NCBI RefSeq assembly: GCF_000002865.3
Contig: NW_001865051.1
Location: 1,014,081 to 1,050,895, forward strand
Source of the DNA: Monosiga brevicollis MX1
Taxonomy: Eukaryota; Opisthokonta; Choanoflagellata; Craspedida; Salpingoecidae
Reading direction: 5' to 3'
Length of the DNA stretch: 36,815 bases
Position numbers and translations under genes: made by a program. Numbering within the stretch: the stretch's first letter is position 1; each line of letters starts with the position of its first letter. Below, piece after piece: positions 22,311 through 33,288 of the stretch. A model generated the notes under the pieces. It did no database searches. It had not been told where the DNA came from and saw only the letters and a list, made by a program, of their open reading frames with translations.

Positions 22311-22682
22311 AGCGGGGATCGGGGACTGGCACAAGCACGTAGTCAAGCGTTGTCCCATTCAATTGTGTCAATTCAGTGACGGGGGGGTGGACAGACGTCA
22401 ACGCCAAGGCATGAGCAGCTTTCGGGGCTGGTGGGAGCGCAGGAGCATCACGCACTGTGAGATCATACATCATCAAAGCCAGCCCCACCCTCGGCAGGGT
22501 CTGGTCCCGTTCACCCGGCTGCCCTTTGGCCAGCAAGGAGCACCAAGGGTTGCACGGTCAGGAGAACGTTCATGAAGGTTGAGCATGCATCCCGCGTCTT
22601 ACACATGGTGACTCCTTGACGCGATGCCCAACAAACTCTTCCATTTATATTTACTTTTAAGTGTCGAAGCCTACAACAAATT

Positions 22683-22756
22683 ATCCCCTTAGCTCAGTTG
22701 GTTAGAGCGCAGGTCTAATAAACCTGAGGTCGTGAGTTCGAGCCTCGCAGGGGATA
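22683..22756 (+). tRNA. tRNA-Ile (anticodon AAT)
   Basis: A complete 74-base cloverleaf with no intron. The seven-pair acceptor stem is perfect (ATCCCCT with AGGGGAT) with discriminator A. The D arm is GCTC AGTTGGTTA GAGC. The anticodon stem CAGGT/ACCTG encloses the loop CTAATAA, giving anticodon AAT, which after A-to-I editing reads AUU/AUC/AUA as isoleucine. The T arm is GTGAG TTCGAGC CTCGC. Internal A and B boxes for RNA polymerase III are intact, and a T5 terminator follows four bases downstream. The CCA end is not encoded, as in eukaryotes. Confidence 0.97.
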
Positions 22757-22759
22757 ACC

Positions 22760-22764
22760 TTTTT
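22760..22764 (+). terminator. RNA polymerase III T5 terminator of the tRNA
   Basis: Run of five T starting four bases after the tRNA discriminator base. Confidence 0.75.
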
Positions 22765-22778
22765 GTGCTTGCCGCTTT

Positions 22779-22844
22779 TTGTCAGACATCCTCTTGTACA
22801 ATTGTCAGATGTTTTACTTTGTCTGACAACCCTTATCTGACAAT
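22779..22844 (+). repeat. Interleaved inverted repeats after the tRNA
   Basis: Four related decamers occur in 66 bases: TTGTCAGACA (22779-22788), ATTGTCAGAT (22801-22810), TGTCTGACAA (22820-22829) and ATCTGACAAT (22835-22844). The third is the exact reverse complement of the first and the fourth of the second, in the order A, B, A', B'. TTGTCAGACA and ATTGTCAGAT recur upstream of CMC4 at 4964-4973 and 4989-4998. Confidence 0.9.
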
Positions 22845-22899
22845 CTCTCTCTCTCTTTACGCTTTCCCATGCAGCAGCAGCACGAGCAGGCAAGCAACT

Positions 22900-22949
22900 N
22901 NNNNNNNNNNNNNNNNNNNNNNNNNNNNNNNNNNNNNNNNNNNNNNNNN
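22900..22949. other. Assembly gap of 50 N
   Basis: Fifty consecutive N. The round number suggests a scaffold spacer rather than a measured length, so the true distance here is unknown. Confidence 0.99.
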
Positions 22950-23112
22950 ACAATTTATTTGTGTGTATGTGTGCGTGTGTGTGCATTTGAATGCAAAAAG
23001 CGCGCGAGCGAGTCGTCCCGTCGTTGTCGTCGTCGTTGTTGTTGGCTGGAGCTGTCTGTGTGTGCTCCCTCCCTCACGGCCTCGCACTCACTGGTTCGTG
23101 GAGGATCGGTTC

Positions 23113-23269
<157 letters not shown>

Positions 23270-23358
23270 ACCCAACACTTCGCGCTCACGAGATGGGCCT
23301 GCAGCGCTGATTGCAAGTGGTCCAGTGTTGAGGAGGGGCTCGGACGAAGCGATTCAGC

Positions 23359-25419
23359 ATGGCGACCACTGAATTTGTCGCCCGCGATCTCGGGAGTCAG
23401 GTGCGCGCTCGACAGGAGCGCCGCCGCCAGCTGGAGGTTTGTTGCCAGTCCACCTAGGCCTGCTTCGAGATAGCTGTGCCGTTCGATTCAGTTCTGGTCG
23501 CTGCATTCATGTTGGCCGGTTGTGTGAATGTGATTGGTGTGATTGGCATAGCGCTGGCGAGAGCGACAGACAGCGGGGTTTGCCGTGCCTGAGCCGTCGG
23601 GGACAAAGCAATCTGATGACACGGATCACGTTCATTTTGACGTGGATGTGATGCTTTTATCTGCGGCCGCTCAACATGATCTTCCCGAGGTTCAGCGCCT
23701 TCTCTTGCAGCCAAGCGTCAATGTCAACGCCGGCAATACGGATGGTCTCACGGCCCTGCACCAGGTTCAATCCCCCCTCCCCGTGGACCCCCTTCATTTG
23801 CTCTTGTGAGCAAGCCGCCTAGAGCCGTTGTCAAAGCCTTCTGACCATTGTGCTGTGTTCTCCCAAGGCTGCCCTTGATGGCCACGTGGCCATGGGCCAG
23901 GCCCTATTGGAAGCGCATGCCGATCCCAATGTAGTTGACAACGAGGTGCGCTGCGCTTGCACAGTCCGCGCTCCGGACATGCGCCACAACTCAACAAGTC
24001 CCACCCCATTCAATAGCACTGGACACCGCTGCACGCTGCTGCTGCCCAAGGCCACACAGAAATGGTTGAGTCAGTAGCCCTGCTTTCAAAGGCCGCGCGC
24101 CCGGGTCACACTGATCCATCGTTTCCCACTGGTCCATCGTTTCCCACATCCCGAGCCTCATTCCCACTGCCTTGCTTCCCTCGCGGCTCCGTGTATGCCA
24201 CTCACGGTTTGGCAGGTTGTTGGTGAAGCACGGCGCCGATTTAATGGCAGTCAATGTCGATGACCAATTACCAATAGACCTGGCCCGCGATATAGCCAAC
24301 CGTGAAGATCCTCCCGAATGCGACGACCCAGAGGCACTCGCTGATGCCCTATCCGATCTTCTGGGCTCTTTTATGACCGCACAAGGTACGCGAACCAACG
24401 TTGTGGCACCTCGCATGCAGCGGCCTTTCCTGGTCTAGGTGTCTCGATCAACATGCTTGGCCGTGTGCCGGCGTCGGCACCCTCATGCTGCAGCTCTTTT
24501 GCTCTACCTCACGTGGCTTGCAGGTCTCGACGCGGCCGCTGCTGAAGCTCGTCGTTTTCAGAGTCGGCGTCAGATGGAGGCAATCGTGGCCAGTATTGAG
24601 GCAGGCCAATCGGATGTCAATGCCCCAGTCACGGCCGATCACGCCACGGCACTGCACATTGTGGCCGCACACGGCTGGGCCGACGTAAGTCATGCAGACT
24701 TTGGCATGCGCTTCGCATGAGGGGAGAGTTGGTGTTAAGCACATTTCTTTTCCAGGAGCCGTGCATGCGCGCTCAATGTTGACACGCAAACAATGGCCCG
24801 ACCCGAGGCAGTTGGTGGATCGACTCTTGACCCTAGGCGCGTCTGCCAATCAGCCAGACGACGATGGCTACACCCCCATGCATGCTGCCGTCGCCTTTAG
24901 CCAGGTAGGCGTGTTGTGCCTCGACCATCCGCACCGTCACGTGTGCGCTCTCTCGTTGACGGTCATCGCATCCAGGAGACAACACCACATTGTCACTCCT
25001 CATCCCCTTGTCATCATCAACACCCCCACACGGCTAGATTGAAATCGTTCTAGCCCTTGTGGATGGTGGCGGGCAGGTTGATGTGCAGGTTTGTCTGCCT
25101 GCCCAAGGCTTGGAATGCTCCAAATGGTCATCCCATCTATATCAGCTCGAGGCTGGTCCCCGCTTCCTCGAAGAAAAATCTTGCCCCACCGGGCTTCTTC
25201 TCCATTTCCTTGCTCAAAATGGCTGGCATGCTCGCAGACAAATAATGGCCTTACACTGGCCGACCTGGTTCACCCAGACGACGACACCATGCGGGTATGG
25301 CAGTTTCTGCTGGATTGGGCCTCTCAAGACTCGTTGCCCTCTGTCCCCTGCCATTCGCAATGAGTCGACCACACACTGATGACATGAACCCGCCCTTTTG
25401 GTTTTTCTGGGTTTTTCTT

Positions 25420-25455
<36 letters not shown>

Positions 25456-27256
25456 AATTGGTTCCGCTTTTGCCACAACGCGTACTTGATAGACAGAATA
25501 GTTTGCGCCGCGCTCGCGCCAAGGCACAGCCGCAGTCTGCGGCAAGTTTAGCGGGCAGTGCTGCCGAAGGTTCCGTTGAGCCGTCTTCGTTGTCCGACAA
25601 TGACTTATTGTCTTTAGAGGGACTTGATACTGCTGGCCCCAATATCGAGTCGGACCATGTCATTACCCCACCTCCGCTGGCTGACGCTTCGCCCGAGGAT
25701 TCGTCCACCCACACCCCGGATACAAGTCCTCCCAGTGGTGACGAACACCACACCGTCATGTTAGAGCGTGGCTCCATTAGCTCTTTTACCCCACCAAGCT
25801 CTGGCGTCGAGGATGCCAGCCCCATGACTCGCCGTCTCTCCAGCGTGCGTGCTCGCAAGCAGCTTTCTCGGTTGCCAGAGGACCTCCAGAAAACGCTGGC
25901 AGATGAATCACCCGAAGTTGTTCGGCGCTCCAGCATTACACGGTACGGTCAGGAAGCACCCCACCACATCACATCCCGTGCCCAGCCCTGGCTGTCAAAC
26001 TCTCGATATCTGCCATCCACTGATACATAGGAGCATGGGCAGCAGCAAGCGTGAGGCCGCCACCCGGGACCGTCAGCAGGAGCGCATTGCCATTTTCAGT
26101 GGGAGCACCTCTGTCCTGAACCCAGCGCCTCGTCTCAGCTTTGATCTCACCCATGAGGATGTGGGTGAAGAGGCAACTGTCAGCGAGATGCTGCCCGTTG
26201 AATTCGAGACGCCTTTGGACGCGGCTGAACCCGTTGTTTTTGAGCCTTCGTTCAAGGATGATGCACCGCCAGATCTGGACAGCACAATTGTGCCCGGCGA
26301 GCTGGCAGTGGTGGACAATGGCTCCGATGACCCTCTATTGACGTAGGCTTGCTCTCTTCCTCGCCTGATTGCTCCTCTCATAGCATGAGATCAGCAAGCT
26401 TGTTTGACTTGCTTTGATACCTTGTCTGTTTTTTTTTTTTTTTTTTTGGGTCAGACCATGACGAATTTTGGTTTCCTGTCTGACTTGGCATAGATCTTTG
26501 ACGACTCGCTTAAACCAAGCTTTGGACCGCGTCCAGCATCATGCGGAGCAGGCCATGGAGCACGCTGTACGAGCACGGGCGGCCCGCGATGAAGTCAAGG
26601 AGCTCTGGCGCTTGCTGCAGGTGAGGCCACACTATCAGACGGGACCAGATCTCGATTTGGAACGGCTCAAACCATGAGGTCCTAATTGACGATCTGCTGT
26701 GCCCATGGCCCACAGGTCACTGTACCAAATCACACGATTCCACACCCTTTTCGGTCTCGCTCCAAGAGCCCAAAGACCCGGTCCAAGCATGGCATGCGCT
26801 CCAAGAGCCCCAAACCTGGACGCAAGCCCGTGTGCCGCCCTCGAAGTGATCACGGGTACGTCCAGAGCGTTGGCTTCCAGCCACGCGTTTAATATCAGCT
26901 TTTGTTTCAATATTGGCCACTTGGTATCTTCAAATAGGCGTGAAAGTCGGGGCTCGACTGGCTCCATGGAGCGGAGTAAATCGGCTGGTGCGCGGGGTCA
27001 CCACCATCGAGTCCCAACGAGAAGCAGCGACAGCAAGCTCCGACCCACGAGCTCAGGTGGGGCTCTTACTGATGGGCGTCACGAACTGGACAAGGATGCT
27101 CACCATGCCGCGCGCCGAGGTCGGAGCGTAAGCCCACACATGGGTGCTGAGCCTGTGGTACGCCCGCAGTTTCGTGAGCTCAGCCCAGCCGTCACAGGGG
27201 CCGAGCGCGTACGAATGGCACGGGAAATGGCTGGTCGACGGCCACCTCGGCGCTAG
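23359..27256 (+). CDS. MYPT-like ankyrin-repeat protein phosphatase 1 targeting subunit
   Basis: Targets protein phosphatase 1 to substrates such as myosin. Fourteen exons: 23359-23436, 23570-23764, 23868-23945, 24017 to about 24064, about 24216-24387, 24524-24684, 24812-24904, 25038-25088, 25238-25294, 25455-25942, 26031-26342, 26494-26620, 26716-26855, 26938-27256. The N-terminus has an RVxF-type site in DTDHVHFDVDV, directly before the ankyrin repeats, as KVKF is in MYPT1. Ankyrin repeats include NTDGLTALHQAALDGH, HWTPLHAAAAQGHTEM, HATALHIVAAHGWAD and DDDGYTPMHAAVAFS. A linker follows the third repeat (QLPIDLARDIANRED), as in MYPT1. Downstream is a Ser/Pro-rich region with VVRRSSITR, similar to the inhibitory phosphorylation site RRSTQGVT of MYPT1. 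Then come a coiled coil (RLNQALDRVQHHAEQAMEHA) and a basic tail with repeated RSKSPK. The exon 4 to 5 junction does not close in frame; all others do. PPP1R16-type cannot be excluded. Confidence 0.88.
25420..25453 (+). repeat. GT microsatellite abutting a 3' splice site
   Basis: A run of about 16 GT units ends in GTAG, and the AG is the acceptor of exon 10 of the MYPT-like gene (exon starts 25455). The intron has a T-rich stretch further upstream (25396-25419). Confidence 0.9.
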
Positions 27257-28099
27257 CCGCTGACATTCAAGAGGAATATCTTCTTGCTGCGCCAGGACAG
27301 TTGTGCATAGGAGCATTCAGATGTGCCGTAGAGATGAGGTCAAGCTGACAGACTTGCGAGTCAAGTTTTTGTTTTGCTTCAATTCAAAAGGGAAAAAGAA
27401 AAGAGAGGTCGGATTGACGCACAAACGTCACGGCAAAGACACGGCGACTCCAGCTAACAGTCGCAACGGGACCTGTTTGTCAAGCTTGAAAACAAGAGAA
27501 ATCAACAACTTTGTGGGACGACACGCCGAGTCGCTCACTCGGGGTGGGCGGAAACTCAAGCATGCTGAACAAAAGACTCTGGGGGAGTCACGACACGATT
27601 CCAACTCTCGTGTCAACCCCAATGGGACGTGGAGAAACGCGCAAAAGATAAGAGCGTTGGCCACAACAAAAGAAGGGAGCGAAGAAAAAGAAGGCGAAAA
27701 GCTGACGGAGAAGCAACGGGGGGCAGTTCAACGGGGAAACCCAAACGGGCACAGAAAAAGAGACGAGGTTGAAGGCAGCAGGCTAAAGCTGCTTCGACCA
27801 ACACGGGACAGGGACGTTTGTGTAAGCAAAGCACAGAGCTAACAGGACCGAAAAAGAGTTACGAAAAGAAAAGAAAAAAAAAAACGGTAAGGAAAAACAA
27901 AAGGTTGCAGAGCGGTGCTTGGGGCACATGTCCTCGCTATAGGTGTTGCTTGGCAGCCTACGGGCCGCGCGATGCGCTGGCAGCCCACAAGGATAAAAAA
28001 GCACCACTGCGGTGGCGTTCATTGCGCTTAGACAAGTTCAGTCTCCGGCTGGAAAGGATTGCGGCAGACAGAGAGCGAAATATCAGAAGAAATCGGAGC
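27257..28099. other. Convergent 3' region between MYPT-like and two-span membrane gene
   Basis: About 840 bases between facing stop codons. It is A-rich on the plus strand and keeps a 180-codon frame open (27303-27842), but the peptide is Lys/Arg/Asn-rich without recognisable features and starts inside the expected 3' untranslated region. I treat it as non-coding. Confidence 0.5.
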
Positions 28100-28682
28100 T
28101 CAGGAGACCAGAGTTGAGGCTGCCTCGAGCAAAACCAGTGGCGGACAGATGCAACGTACAGCGGGGGGACCGGCGAGACGCTTCTTGAGCCAGAGGAACA
28201 TGAAGATGAGCCAGAGGGGACCAGCAAAGAGAAAGCCGACAATCAGCAGACCCAGACCAAGATCCTCTTCATAGTCGGTCTTGGGCTCTGAGTAAAGGTA
28301 GACGCCGACGAGCCTACAAGATGAGGATTGCAGGCCGTGAGAGGTATGGCGAGAAAGTAACTCAGGTGTGCAGCCTTGTTTTGGGTTGGGCGGGCAAGAA
28401 TTTGAGCACAATCATACCAGAAGGGGGAGGTGAACATCCAGATGAAGATGGTGTAGCCCAGAGCACCCAAGCTACAGAGGAAAGGCGGAATGAGAGAAGA
28501 TGGCATTGGCGACAGGGGAAAGCAGCGTGGGTTGGTGGGCCCACGCACAAGCTGTAGGGAGTCTCGTAGCAGCCGACGCGGAGCTTCTCCTCGGCCTGAA
28601 CCTTCATGGCGGCGGCAAGGGCAGCCTGGCGGTTGGCACCGCCTGCAGGGGCGGTGGCGGTGGCGGGGGCGGGGGCAGACAT
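28100..28682 (-). CDS. Small two-span membrane protein, family unknown
   Basis: Three exons join in frame: 28682-28549, 28471-28418 and 28313-28100; about 133 residues. The N-terminus is Ala/Pro/Thr-rich and leads into a charged helix (AAAMKVQAEEKLRVGCYETP). Two hydrophobic segments follow: LGALGYTIFIWMFTSPFW, and LGLGLLIVGFLFAGPLWLIF continuing to FLWL, separated by a short acidic loop (YSEPKTDYEEDLG). A KKR cluster sits just after the second segment, which suggests a cytosolic C-terminus after it. The tail is Cys/Pro/Leu-rich. Splice phases agree at both introns, which supports a real gene. I do not recognise the family. Its size and topology would suit an endomembrane or mitochondrial membrane protein, but nothing decides this. 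Confidence 0.75.
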
Positions 28683-29531
28683 TGTGGCTGTGGATGCAGA
28701 ACACCAAAGGCAAATGAGGTGAAGCGCGAGGCCAGAGGCTCACAACTTTTGGGCGAAGAATCAGCCGCAACAAAAGAAGAAGATTACAAAAGAGGGCAAG
28801 GGAAGGACGAAAGAAAGCAAGAAAAGAAGGGCAGGCGGGGATGGCAGAGCCTGATCCCGCGAGGGGAGAGGCCAGCGTGAGGCAGATGAGCGCAGGTACA
28901 CTACATACCAGTACGATTCTGGAAGAGAAACAAAGAAGGCAAAGCCTATCAGGTCGAGGTCGGGGGTGACACATCAAGAACCGGCATGAGGATCAATCGC
29001 AGCAGCTCTCACTGGGGTCGCACATGGTGACACGATGGATGCTACGGTCAAAGAACAAGTCATGCCGCTCAAACACCATGGCATCCGCAACAAGCAAGCA
29101 TCAAGAACAAGTAAAGCATGTGTTGTCTGGCTCCAGAGGCATGCCGGGAGCGACGGCGACGGCGGGCACGAACGGCGGCGCGAGGGGTCCAAACGGAGCA
29201 GTGACAGCAAACGAAGAACCCAAGGCACACCAGTCACAAGTTCAGAGAAAAGAGCGATCGCAGCCATGTTTTCGGGCGGGTCGTGTGAGCCACGGATCCC
29301 TCGAGCCTGCACGATACTTCAACTCGCATGGTGTATCCAAACAGCCACTACAACCGAGCCAGACAAGAAGAACAACCCGAGCCCCGCTGTTCCCGTTCCG
29401 GGCTGCCGTTTCTCTGCCACCCACTTTGACTCAAGGACGAGAACAAATAGCATTTACAACCTCAGTCGCGCGTTTTTCCCGCCTTTTTGATTTGTCGACG
29501 AAAAGAACAAAAGAACAAAGGAAAAGCAAAG

Positions 29532-29568
<37 letters not shown>

Positions 29569-30236
29569 GAAGGGATGATGATGTGCTGCCTGCTAAAGTT
29601 AAAAGAAGTCTTGTCTTTGTTTTTTGCTTTGTCTCTTTTGCTTTGTCTCTCTCTCTTTGTGTGCTGTTGCTGTCATCTCTAACAAGTGGTAGCCCTTTGC
29701 TTTCTCTCTCTATTGTTGTGGCTGTGGTTACCATCTGTCAGTGTGGTGGGGATGACACTTTACTCAAAGGCGTGACAATTGTAACGCTTTCTCAGCTTCA
29801 TGGAACAAAGCGAGGCTGCATGCGCAGCGTCTGCGGGGGTCGGAATGTAGCGACAGTCCCTGCATAGACCCCCAAAATTCCGTGCCCGTCATGCCTTTGT
29901 TGCCCCGCAATCCCCCTAGGCCATGACCCACCTGTTGTCAACAGCTGTTCTCCATACATCTATCCCAAGCCCCAGCCAAGGTCTTCCCACCGGAGGCCAG
30001 TGAGTTCCCCAGCCGGTCCCAAGCTGCAGCCAAGGGCCTTTTCCCGCCCACCGAGCTGGAGCAGAGCGGCGGTCATTTGGTGTCTTGGGGAGCCCCGGGG
30101 TGAGCTCAGCTGTGCATGTTTGGCGCGCCAGCGAGTGGCAGTGCAGTCCGCAGGGGGTTGAATTGAGATCGCAGTGCCTCGAGGCCAAGACGGATTGGAT
30201 TCGGGCTGCCGGCACGCACACGGGGTCTATTTTAGA
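28683..30236. promoter_or_regulatory. Head-to-head intergenic region, membrane gene and SH3BP5-like gene
   Basis: About 1.55 kb between divergent start codons. It contains a TG microsatellite (29533-29565) and a CTTTGTCTCT-type pyrimidine-rich block (about 29605-29715). Open frames on both strands lack recognisable domains. No further gene is supported. Confidence 0.5.
29533..29565 (+). repeat. TG microsatellite
   Basis: Pure GT run of about 16 units in the intergenic region. Confidence 0.95.
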
Positions 30237-32825
30237 ATGGCTGAGGCGACGCCGTCTCAGGAGGAGTTGGCAGGATCCGCGGCCGGTGACACGCTGGTCC
30301 TGAACGCTGCTGATCCGGCCGTGTCGGAATCTGACGGCGGTGTCATGGATGGTGCGCATAGTGGCTCGGCCGATGCCGTGGGCAGCGAACCGGCAAAGAA
30401 GGCAGCCGACGAGGAGGCCAACGGCGCGATGAGCGATGATGGCGGGCAAGAGCTTGGTAGCGGCGATCATGCAACAGACTCAGCTACAGTGGCTGTGGAG
30501 GAAGCAGAGGCGACAACAGGTGTTGATGACGAAGTAGACGTGAATGCGGATGTCAAGGACGACGCAGCGGTGACTGCGGCTGCCGAGGATGAACCGGAGA
30601 TGGCTGCGGTCGCGGAGAACAAAGCAGAGATGACTGCGGATGCCGCGGAAAACGAGCCATCGGTGGCTGCGGCCGCGGAAAACGAGCCACCGGTGCTCAC
30701 GACTAAAGAGACTGAAGAAGAGAGTGCAGATGCCGATGCCGTCACAGCATCTGGAGTACCAGCAGTGAAGAATGCAGAGCCAAGTGCAAATAGCACTGCC
30801 AGCGAGGTAGACCGAGCCCAAGCATCTGCGGAATCACCAGCAGAAACAATCGTACCAGAATCAGATCCCACGGTCGAGTCAACAGAGGCGGCCGACGCAG
30901 AAACAAGCCTGAATTCGTCTGCAGAGGCGGCCCTGGCAACAAAGCCTCACCAGACCGACGTCATGCCTGTGGCTTCCCCCAAGATTGTCGTTGAGATCAG
31001 CGAAAACGATCAGGACGTTTCCAAGGATAGCTCCGCCGAAGATGCCTGGGAAGGACGCGGGGATGCCGATGACTACGAACACGAGGAGGTTGGTCCCACG
31101 TTCGCTTGTGGTTGCGCAAGCGAGCACTTGTCGCTCGATTCGCTGGCCGCCCGAACAAAATCAATTCACCTCGTCTATTTTGCGCGCGCAGGTGGACCCA
31201 CGTGTAGAAATTGCCCTTCAAGATATGAATGATGCCTCGGACGCCATCAATCGGCTCGAGAAGGAACTAGAGGTTCGTCGTTCCTGCCTTCCAAATGTCG
31301 TCCAATCTTGACCCATGTTGGAGGCTCAGGATCCCGTGTCTTCTCATCCCGGCCGTCATGTTGCTTGCGCCTGGCACACCAATGTCTTTTTCTCTTGACA
31401 GGAAACGAAAGCAGCCTTCAAAACAGCCATGGACCAAGTGCAAATAGATCTGCGTGATTTGGCCAACAAGCTCGGGCGCCGCAACATCGACAAGGCCCGC
31501 CCCTATCACCAAGCGCTCTTCCGAGCCCGCAAGGTAGCTTCTTGGCCCCTCTCTGACTCCCAGTCTGCTCAGTTGCTTCTGTCTGTGTCTGCGTCTGTGT
31601 CTGCGTCTCTGGACCTCTCTTTTGGGTCACATCTTCACTGTGCCTGAGAGGAAAGCAAGCAATGTGGTGCAGCCGCTGCGATTCAAGTGTTTGTGTGGTC
31701 TCATGGCGCGCGATGCTCTTCCAGGCCCACTACGAGTCACGGCAGGCAGCTGTGTACTTTGAAAAGGCCTCTGGGGCCTACCAGCAAGCCAAGCAAAAGG
31801 TCAAGGCCACCGAGCAGCAGCTGGAGAAGGGCGCAACCTTTGACGCAAATCTCCAAGCTTCCCTCAACAAAGCCACGCAAGACCTCATGACCGCGTTCAA
31901 CCGCAAAGAACACGCAGATACAATTCACCAGACCAAAACTCAAACCTTCCTCAAAGCCGACCGCGAACTCATGGAGCTGGCCAAGGCACGCAAAAAAATC
32001 ATCATCAAGACCAAGCCTTACTATGAGAGCAAAGTTCAGCACGACAAGATTCTCATGGGTACGTGCATGTGCTCATGGTCCTTGATGCTCGCGTGGCGCC
32101 CCCACCTCAGCCTCAACACTCATGTGAAAATCCATCAATCAGGTCTTCGTCAGCAACTGCTACAGCAGGAGCGTGACATCAAGGCAGCCAAAGAGAAATA
32201 CAGCAACAGTCTCAATACCTTATCCAGCATTAGTGAGGAAATTCACGAGCGACGCGAAGCTGAAAAGGCCGCCAAAACGCCTCCGGCGTCCGCCACCACG
32301 CAGCACGGCGGCGCATCGGTGCCTGCAGAGACCGCCGTGTCTGAGGCGACCGCTGCGAACAGTACAGCCGCACCTGAAGGCGACAAATCGTCGCGTACAT
32401 CTGTGACCTCGAGTCCGCGTCGCGTCTCCTCCGAGGCATCGGATCGTTTGCGTAAACAGATTGAAGAAGCCAAAGCGCAAGAAGCTCTGCAGCTTCAGCG
32501 CGAACAAGCACGCGAAAAGGATCGGGAACAACTTTTGGTATGGCTGCCTGCGTCATGTTCTCTTGTCCCTCGAATCCAGACCCAGACTCACCCCAAATGG
32601 TGCTTGCGTGATGTTGGACAGGCTGCGGAGCAAGCCATGAACGCCGATCTCATGGCAGAAGGCGGAGAGGGTGAGGAAAACGACTACAACGAGGCCGATG
32701 AGACACAAGATAGCATCGTCAGCTCCCAGGACGATCTGCACATGGCGAACGTCTACGAGGAAGACGATGCCAAGCAATCCCCAACACCACCTTCCTCGGC
32801 TGGCGTGGATCCTGTTTCCCAATGA
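30237..32825 (+). CDS. SH3BP5-family protein (Rab11 GEF type)
   Basis: SH3BP5 (Sab, animal; REI-1 in worms) is a coiled-coil guanine-nucleotide exchange factor for Rab11 and also docks JNK at mitochondria. Six exons join in frame: 30237-31088, 31192-31272, 31402-31533, 31725-32058, 32143-32537, 32632-32825; about 665 residues. The first exon encodes about 284 Ala/Glu/Asp-rich residues with imperfect repeats (AAENEPSVAAAAENEPPV) and is probably disordered. Exons 2-5 encode the family's helical core: VDPRVEIALQDMNDASDAIN, ARPYHQALFRARKAHYESRQ, the long Lys/Gln/Glu helices and KTKPYYESKVQHDKI, ending in LSSISEEIHERRE, which matches SEMISDEIHERR at the same place in human SH3BP5. A second charged coiled coil (RLRKQIEEAKAQEALQLQRE) and an acidic tail follow. 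The start is set by ATG 30237; the frame is open a little further upstream without an ATG. Confidence 0.9.
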
Positions 32826-33288
32826 AGGGTCACGGCCTGAGCACCTGCGCGAGGATGATTCACAGCCCTGACTAGCCCCCCTGCCCGTGCCTTGTGTTCG
32901 CAATCTTCGAACATGCCAGTTTTAGGTTTGAGTTTTGCTTTTGTTCGTCCTGAATGGAATAGAATCACGAGTCCTAGATCGTAGTTGACAATGCGCAAGC
33001 ACATCCTCGCGCGAGGCGGCTTTGGTTTCGAGGGAAAAAAGTGGACAAGAACCTACGCTTTGAGAAAGGGACCGCTTTCATCAGCGTACACGTGTCAATT
33101 CAAGAGATTACATAACAAAAATACGTCGAGAAGCAGAAACAAAGCAAATGAAAATATTCAACAGCGCCGTCCCATCAGACAGTCTTGGGTAAGACAGACA
33201 CGGTGACACAGGCCGGACAACGGGAGCAAAGCGCCCAAGCTAAACCAAGCGACCGGCGAAAGAAAAAAAAAAAAAACTCCCCGAGTCT
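32826..33288. other. Convergent 3' region between SH3BP5-like and palmitoyltransferase genes
   Basis: Facing stop codons with 463 bases between. It includes an A run at about 33262-33274 close to the palmitoyltransferase stop. No gene is seen. Confidence 0.6.

Larger units (their letters stand above)
20896..22682. promoter_or_regulatory. Intergenic region upstream of HSF
   Basis: About 1.8 kb between the HSF start and a tRNA gene. It contains a long GA microsatellite (21312-21391), a GT run near 21456-21471 and a second degenerate GA/CAGAG block (about 22170-22310). Open frames on both strands are low complexity or unrecognised. The HSF promoter must lie at the left end. Confidence 0.5.

Noticed and set aside
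22039-22536. A 165-codon minus-strand frame upstream of the tRNA
   Set aside because: Much of it translates the GA/CAGAG repeat block into Leu/Ser repeats; the rest has no recognisable feature.
27303-27842. A 180-codon plus-strand frame after the MYPT-like gene
   Set aside because: Lys/Arg/Asn-rich, no domain, no splice or family support, and placed where 3' untranslated sequence is expected between convergent genes.
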